From positions 1 through 56,443 of the forward strand of contig JACKPN010000012.1 of the NCBI GenBank assembly GCA_024233575.1: a DNA stretch of 56,443 bases, given 5' to 3'. This stretch comes from Chlamydiales bacterium. Its GTDB lineage: Bacteria > Chlamydiota > Chlamydiia > Chlamydiales > Criblamydiaceae. The position numbers and the translations under genes are program-made. How positions within the stretch are numbered: the first letter of the stretch is position 1; the number at the start of each line of letters is the position of its first letter. The notes below the pieces were generated by a model that made no database searches, was not told the DNA's origin, and saw only the letters and a list, made by a program, of their open reading frames with translations. Positions 51,975-56,443 of this stretch are shown piece by piece.

Positions 51975-53035
51975 TGAAAAAACTGATCATTAAGGTGCTT
52001 CCAGATCGCTTCGACCACATCGCGCTGCTTTTGATCGAGATCGTATAAAACGACAAAACTTTCATCATTGCGCGAAAATGCCGATAGGCTGAAATTTGGC
52101 GACCCGTTAACGAGAATATGGTCATCAATAAGCATCCATTTATGATGCATATTCTTGTTGACCATCACCGGAATTCCCGCTTCTGCCATCATCGCTACCG
52201 CTTGCTCATTAGGCATAGCCGTTACCACATCGACATTAACGCCTCTTTCATGCGCCTCTACAACCGCCTGCGCGAGATCACGGTAGGTCCATACATGCAT
52301 CGAAATGCGAATCCTTGTCTTGGCGCCGCGGATCAACGCCAACATTTTGTCCAGTGCCCGATCATTCATCGCCTTGGTGATCGGATTTGACCATAACGGA
52401 TCATAGTGCGGCATGAGATACAGCTCCATCCGCTGCCCATCGAAACGGCCGTCGCCATGCGACACTTCCAACCGACGGTTCTGCCAATGGACATAACTGG
52501 CTTCGCGCTCCAATAGCGCCGCAAACTCAGGACTATACACACCAACCGCCAACGTCGGCACCTTCCTTAGGCCGTCGATGGTAAAATTTCCCGAACCTAT
52601 CCATACATACTTCCTATCGATAACCATCACCTTATGATGAAAATGACCATCGCCGGAGTCACGGGTAACGATATCGATCATTGGGCGCAACCTCCGCGCC
52701 AATGGGATATTAGATTTTTTGTCGGCAAGGATATGAACCGATACCCCTTCCATCGCTTTTTTATTCAAAAGAGCCAAGATCTTAGGATCTGTGCAAGTGA
52801 ATGTCATCAGCAGTATCGACGACTCAGCGCCTTCGATCGCTTTCTCCAAGGTACAACTTAGCGGAGTGTCAATCCCATTGCCATTATCGTAGCGGTCATG
52901 CGAAGAGTACAAAACCGGACGCTCTTGAAATTCCGGCAGCATTACCTCAGGAAAAGCACCACTTAAAAAATTATTGGTAAGAACAACTAGAGCAAAAGGG
53001 ACCCACCGCATACAATCGGCAATAAGACGTGACAT
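51971..53035 (-). CDS. Secreted phospholipase-D-family protein
   Basis: The 354 aa protein has a signal peptide (WVPFALVVLTNNFLSGA) and two HKD motifs: HHKVMVIDRKYVWIGSGNFT near residue 140 and HHKWMLIDDHILVNGSPNFS near 300. Each has the His, Lys, Asp and following G-S/N-F pattern of active enzymes. The PLD superfamily includes lipases, cardiolipin synthases and nucleases; the short linear layout fits an endonuclease-like or lipase type, not distinguishable here. The start at 53035 has GAGG seven bases upstream; the open frame from 53086 is longer but unsupported. Export makes it a possible host-modifying enzyme. It faces the LRR gene head-to-head. Confidence 0.85.
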   Translation of the reverse strand: MSRLIADCMRWVPFALVVLTNNFLSGAFPEVMLPEFQERPVLYSSHDRYDNGNGIDTPLSCTLEKAIEGAESSILLMTFTCTDPKILALLNKKAMEGVSVHILADKKSNIPLARRLRPMIDIVTRDSGDGHFHHKVMVIDRKYVWIGSGNFTIDGLRKVPTLAVGVYSPEFAALLEREASYVHWQNRRLEVSHGDGRFDGQRMELYLMPHYDPLWSNPITKAMNDRALDKMLALIRGAKTRIRISMHVWTYRDLAQAVVEAHERGVNVDVVTAMPNEQAVAMMAEAGIPVMVNKNMHHKWMLIDDHILVNGSPNFSLSAFSRNDESFVVLYDLDQKQRDVVEAIWKHLNDQFFH

Positions 53036-53051
53036 GCACAACCTCGTATTA

Positions 53052-54818
53052 ATGATGATTAACGACAACTTGCGTTCGCTATACAAAGAAGTTAGCGACA
53101 GCAGTATTTATACTCAATATCAGATCACTTGGAACTATGGGCAGTTGTTCTTCTCTACGCCAAAAGAACGATGCATCTCCGCTCTTTTCGATAAAATACG
53201 GGAAAGGCTGACCGAAGAAACCGTTGGGACATACGGCGAATACCTGACTAGAAAAAGTCAGCTCAGAGCTTTAAAAGCGAAATGTCAACGACTTAAAGAA
53301 AACTATGACAGTCTATTACGATCAACAATAGCCTTTCTTTTCACCAAAACATATCAAGAAGAAGAGGAGGTCGAATCTAGTTGGAAGCTACTCGCTAAAC
53401 ACATCGATAATCTGATTACACAAACTAAAAATCAATTCTCTTGGAAAAAACAACCACCACCAAATGATGACGACAATAAAGCCATCTTCCTTTTTGAGTA
53501 TTACTGCCACAAAAAGTCGCGAAAAGCGAAATCTCTCTACGAGGAACTGTTAAAAAGAAATCTAACCTATCCACAAGCAAATCGGGTCTACCAAGCAGCA
53601 AGCAAGATTATTATTCAGAACGAACTCTACCTTGCTACCTCTTTCGATGATCAAACAGTACCATGCGTCATCGCAAACGTACACAGCAGCTATTCTTTTA
53701 GTAACGAAATCCGCTTCTATGGCTATGGTGAGAATGCCGCCAAGACGTTTCTCAATTATCTGCGTGAAGGCATAGTGAAGGACATCACAGATCTTGACTG
53801 CAGCGCCACGCTTCAACTTATTGAACTCCTGATCATCTATCAGTGCAGTAACAACGCGGTTACATGCGCTGCCGACCATTTTAATCATTTGACAGAAGGG
53901 GTCTCATTATCTCGCAAAAACTCATGTTTAGCCCTCACTATCACCGATGAAGAAGAGTTGCAAAATCAACTAAATCCTATTCTTTTTAAGCATGTTGAAC
54001 GGCTTGATCTTGCCGTTCCCTGCGATCTGCCAACGGATTGGTTATGCCGATTTCATAAACTCGATCACTTATCATGGACAGCGCCGCAATCTCTTGTTGC
54101 GCAATCTCTCAATCAGCTGCCTCATCTAAAATCGTTAACTATCGACCTACGCGCATCACAAAGGCTGCAAACTAATGATCAACAGGTGCGAAATAACAAA
54201 ATCCGCAATGTTTCTTTCACAAACGCTAAAACTTATCCCCCAAAGGAATATCTGGCACTCGTCAACTGCTTTCCTGAAATCAAAACGCTCGTCATCTACG
54301 ATAGAAACGGCTACTCAACCCAAGAGCTAAAAGAAATTGGCAAATCCTGCACAAAAATCGAAGAACTTATCATCAATAATGCAAATTGCACCAATAAAGA
54401 TCTCCACATCCTCACTAAAAACCAACAACATCTCAACAAAATATCAATTACAGGTAATACCCGATTAAACTTTTTTTTGAGCAATACGCGCTCTCCCTGC
54501 ATTCTCCGGTCGTTGTTTAAGGTGTCGCTGTATCTGCGGGAGCTCAAACTATCCAGTTATAGTGAAATGAATGCGGAAACCACACTGCAACTACTCTACG
54601 ATGCTGTTCCCTACCTGAACAAGCTGACACTAGTGCGCTGTCTGCTCACCCTTGAAAGTTTGACGGAATATATCAGAAAACAATCTGCTATGCAGATCGT
54701 TCTGATAGGATGCAGCATCAGTAACAGCGACGAGCAAACCCTTCTTGAAAAACTTAAGGAAGCCAATAGCAACGTCCGTCTGCATATTGAAGATAAAACA
54801 GTAAAGATAATACTGTAA
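53052..54818 (+). CDS. Leucine-rich-repeat-like protein, putative effector
   Basis: About 588 aa. Residues from about 320 show LRR-like units: FKHVERLDLAVPCDL, LPHLKSLTIDL, FPEIKTLVIYDRNGYSTQEL, CTKIEELIINNANCTNKDLH and SLYLRELKLSSY. A stretch near 230 (FLNYLREGIVKDITDLDCS, then LQLIELLIIYQC) resembles the C-terminal helices of BTB domains, but I would not insist. The N-terminal third is charged and coiled. No signal peptide or membrane helix. AT-rich, unlike the metabolic genes. Starts at 53034, 53052 or 53055 are all possible; 53052 avoids overlap with the opposite gene's ATG. BTB-LRR proteins are known from amoeba-associated chlamydiae; that is family knowledge. Confidence 0.65.
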   Translation: MMINDNLRSLYKEVSDSSIYTQYQITWNYGQLFFSTPKERCISALFDKIRERLTEETVGTYGEYLTRKSQLRALKAKCQRLKENYDSLLRSTIAFLFTKTYQEEEEVESSWKLLAKHIDNLITQTKNQFSWKKQPPPNDDDNKAIFLFEYYCHKKSRKAKSLYEELLKRNLTYPQANRVYQAASKIIIQNELYLATSFDDQTVPCVIANVHSSYSFSNEIRFYGYGENAAKTFLNYLREGIVKDITDLDCSATLQLIELLIIYQCSNNAVTCAADHFNHLTEGVSLSRKNSCLALTITDEEELQNQLNPILFKHVERLDLAVPCDLPTDWLCRFHKLDHLSWTAPQSLVAQSLNQLPHLKSLTIDLRASQRLQTNDQQVRNNKIRNVSFTNAKTYPPKEYLALVNCFPEIKTLVIYDRNGYSTQELKEIGKSCTKIEELIINNANCTNKDLHILTKNQQHLNKISITGNTRLNFFLSNTRSPCILRSLFKVSLYLRELKLSSYSEMNAETTLQLLYDAVPYLNKLTLVRCLLTLESLTEYIRKQSAMQIVLIGCSISNSDEQTLLEKLKEANSNVRLHIEDKTVKIIL

Positions 54819-54870
54819 CATCTTCACTTAATAAAAAAATTTACAAAACAACGTAAAAGGACTTCTCTGT

Positions 54871-55030
54871 AGAGCCACTTGCAAAATTATTTGGGTGCGG
54901 TTTTTCTAGCAATTTTGTGGCTCACAAAGGGAGGAGTTCGAAGCAAACTGATGACAGTTTGCAAGAACGAGCACAAAGTGAGACGGAAAATTGCAGGAAA
55001 AACGCCCCAAATAATTTTGCAAGTGGCTCT
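54871..55030. repeat. MITE-like palindromic repeat, copy C
   Basis: Intact 160-bp copy with 25-bp perfect terminal inverted repeats and the inner GCAAACTG hairpin; same orientation as 2-161. It separates the LRR gene from the RING gene. Because the two intact copies lie near the window's ends in direct orientation, recombination between them would delete or circularise most of the window. Confidence 0.9.
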
Positions 55031-55056
55031 GTAAACATTTATTAACTTTAATTGCC

Positions 55057-55085
55057 TTGACATCATGTAGCAGTAAACTTATCCT
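55057..55085 (+). promoter_or_regulatory. Promoter of the RING-H2 gene
   Basis: A perfect -35 TTGACA (55057-55062), 17-bp spacer and TATCCT (55080-55085). It is 26 bases beyond the MITE and gives a leader of about 25 bases with GGAGG (55108-55112) four bases before the ATG. Confidence 0.65.
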
Positions 55086-55116
55086 CTCTGAAATTTAGAG
55101 ATTTCTTGGAGGAAAA

Positions 55117-56443
55117 ATGCAACCGTGTGTATCAAGCGCAAGGGAATGTGCTATATGCCTGGAACCTTATAACACATCAAATCAAAAACTCAGACCTTGT
55201 GCAATCGTACCTTGCTTGCACACCTTCCATCAGCAATGTGTAGAAACACTAAAGACATGTGCAATATGCCGAGGGCCTTTAACGGGCAAACAAATACACC
55301 GAGCTGTTGAAACACTACTAGAAGAAGAATCAAACCCCCTGGTTGTTGCTGCTAGACACCTTCTGCCTCTTGCCAATAGTGAACAGCTCCAAAGAAAAGC
55401 TGAGGCGCCTACATCCAGCTTTTATGATGATGCTCTTTTGTTGCTGAGAGCGAATAAAGAAAAAATCAGTAAACCACTGCATAACAACAACCCCACACCA
55501 AAAGAAGATGTCGCAGTTCGTATTTCAAATCAAATGAGTAGTCAACTCAAAGAGATAATAACTCAATGGAGCGAAGAGAAGCTTTACGAACTAACTCCCC
55601 TCAAATTTTCCCAGGTAGCTATACAACAGTTGCATAAATTTAGAACTGTTTTGAAAGAGCTGGTTCGATTCAGACGCTTCTTTACTTCAGACCAACAATT
55701 GGTGGTAAACTCTATTTTGACTTGGAACTATTTCTGTGCCCTGTGTGCAATAAAAGAGCATCTTCATCCTTCCGAAGAAATAAACGCGTTATTTATTCAA
55801 CTATTTTACCACTTACAACAAGAAGATCCTATTGAAACCGGAAAAGAACCTCGTAATCTGGAGAGCTCTATTCTTCTCAGCACAATCGAGCAACATCAAT
55901 TCATTGAGCAATGTTTAGTGCTTCTTTCACCAATATTCAATGGAGAAAATGACCGTTTTCTCGATGGCATAGAGAAATTAGCAGGGCAAATAAATACGAA
56001 AAATGAGTTGGAAGGATACGCAGCTTTGCTTGAATCGCTGAATCTTTCTATTAAAAATCACCAAATCAGCTTATATTCCCCTATAGCAGATAAATTATAT
56101 CTAAATGATTCTACACACGACAAACTTGACACCCTTTTTAACGATTGCCTTATAAAGTTACTGACAATGATTCCTAGTATATTAGGAACCAGATCCTGTC
56201 ATCTTCTCTGGGATCGCGATACCATCGATTCCTACTTTCCATCTAACATATCCTGGAAAAGCCGAGATCCGCTTATAAGCCGAACAGGCAGTGACTGCTT
56301 TATTAGCAATTATCTCATACCTACTTTAAAGAAACTTGGAATAGAACCCTGTGATATTCCAGGAACGGGCCAAAGAACTTTTGATTATTATCAGACAGCT
56401 CTTAGCGCAGATTTTTCTATTATTGTAATGAATGAACAACTCA
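55117..56443 (+). CDS. RING-H2 zinc-finger protein, partial at window end (putative host-directed ubiquitin ligase)
   Basis: The frame is open from the ATG at 55117 to the last base, 442 codons, with no stop. Residues 11-51 form a complete RING-H2 finger: Cys11-x2-Cys14-x18-Cys33-x-His35-x2-His38-x2-Cys41-x6-Cys48-x2-Cys51, with Ile13 next to the first Cys pair (CAICLEP) and CAICRGPL closing it, the usual E2-binding surface. The rest is helical and unrecognised. RING fingers of this form are eukaryotic E3 ligase domains; in bacteria they are known as injected effectors. A strong GGAGG and good promoter precede it. Its AT-rich codon use matches the neighbouring LRR gene. No signal peptide. Confidence 0.85.
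   Translation, partial: MQPCVSSARECAICLEPYNTSNQKLRPCAIVPCLHTFHQQCVETLKTCAICRGPLTGKQIHRAVETLLEEESNPLVVAARHLLPLANSEQLQRKAEAPTSSFYDDALLLLRANKEKISKPLHNNNPTPKEDVAVRISNQMSSQLKEIITQWSEEKLYELTPLKFSQVAIQQLHKFRTVLKELVRFRRFFTSDQQLVVNSILTWNYFCALCAIKEHLHPSEEINALFIQLFYHLQQEDPIETGKEPRNLESSILLSTIEQHQFIEQCLVLLSPIFNGENDRFLDGIEKLAGQINTKNELEGYAALLESLNLSIKNHQISLYSPIADKLYLNDSTHDKLDTLFNDCLIKLLTMIPSILGTRSCHLLWDRDTIDSYFPSNISWKSRDPLISRTGSDCFISNYLIPTLKKLGIEPCDIPGTGQRTFDYYQTALSADFSIIVMNEQL

Noticed and set aside
53700..53880. Firm call of a BTB domain in the LRR protein
   Set aside because: Only a short resemblance (FLNYLREGIVKD, then a helical Leu/Ile block) is visible; the N-terminal half of a BTB fold could not be recognised.
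1..56443. CRISPR arrays, tRNA or rRNA genes
   Set aside because: No regularly spaced direct repeats, cloverleaf-like sequences or rRNA signatures were noticed in the intergenic regions; these are short or filled by the repeats described.

Overview
The window reads as a stretch of a chromosome from the Chlamydiota, most likely a large-genome environmental (amoeba- or animal-associated) chlamydia. This is inference. It rests on an OppA-OppB-OppC set with a membrane-anchored ~720 aa OppA and permeases with very long inserts, as in the Chlamydia CT480-CT478 set; eukaryotic-like proteins (F-box, RING-H2, leucine-rich repeat) typical of intracellular bacteria; a host-attachment-family protein; and coding density and base composition that fit. 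No rRNA, tRNA or CRISPR array was seen.

Layout. 1-3.6 kb: a 160-bp palindromic mobile repeat (MITE-like), an unknown acidic protein, and a class II (B12-dependent) ribonucleotide reductase behind two NrdR-like boxes. 3.6-5.0 kb: an F-box gene bracketed by inverted multi-hairpin repeats. 5.0-15.2 kb, minus strand: a complete UMP operon carA-carB-pyrB-pyrI-pyrC-pyrD-pyrE-pyrF plus a phosphoesterase; its pyrE/pyrF pair looks like a split eukaryotic UMP synthase. 15.2-19.7 kb: an amino-acid-binding protein, a host-attachment-family protein, an LRR protein and a DsbD_2/UreH-like membrane protein with a small partner. 20.0-25.3 kb: oppA-oppB-oppC with no ATPase gene.

25.3-41.0 kb, minus strand, is the centrepiece. 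It holds a seven-gene, translationally coupled Pel exopolysaccharide locus (pelA hydrolase part, pelA deacetylase part, pelB, pelD, pelE, pelF, pelG). A PAS-GAF histidine kinase, a stand-alone receiver and a membrane-anchored dual-specificity phosphatase follow it on the same strand. The locus has no pelC, pelA is split in two, and PelD has no RxxD c-di-GMP-binding motif. A decayed MITE copy lies directly in the promoter region of the first gene. If functional, the predicted machine is: PelD/E/F/G make and export the polymer across the inner membrane, the two PelA pieces deacetylate and trim it in the periplasm, and PelB carries it through the outer membrane.

41.1-56.4 kb: fumarylacetoacetase, two small secreted low-complexity proteins, unknowns, a CocE/NonD hydrolase, a three-domain lysophospholipid transporter-acyltransferase-ligase (LplT-Aas type), more secreted and unknown proteins including a tandem paralogue pair, a secreted phospholipase-D-family protein, an LRR protein, a second intact MITE and a partial RING-H2 protein that runs off the end. 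The F-box, RING and LRR genes together suggest an effector set aimed at host ubiquitin pathways.
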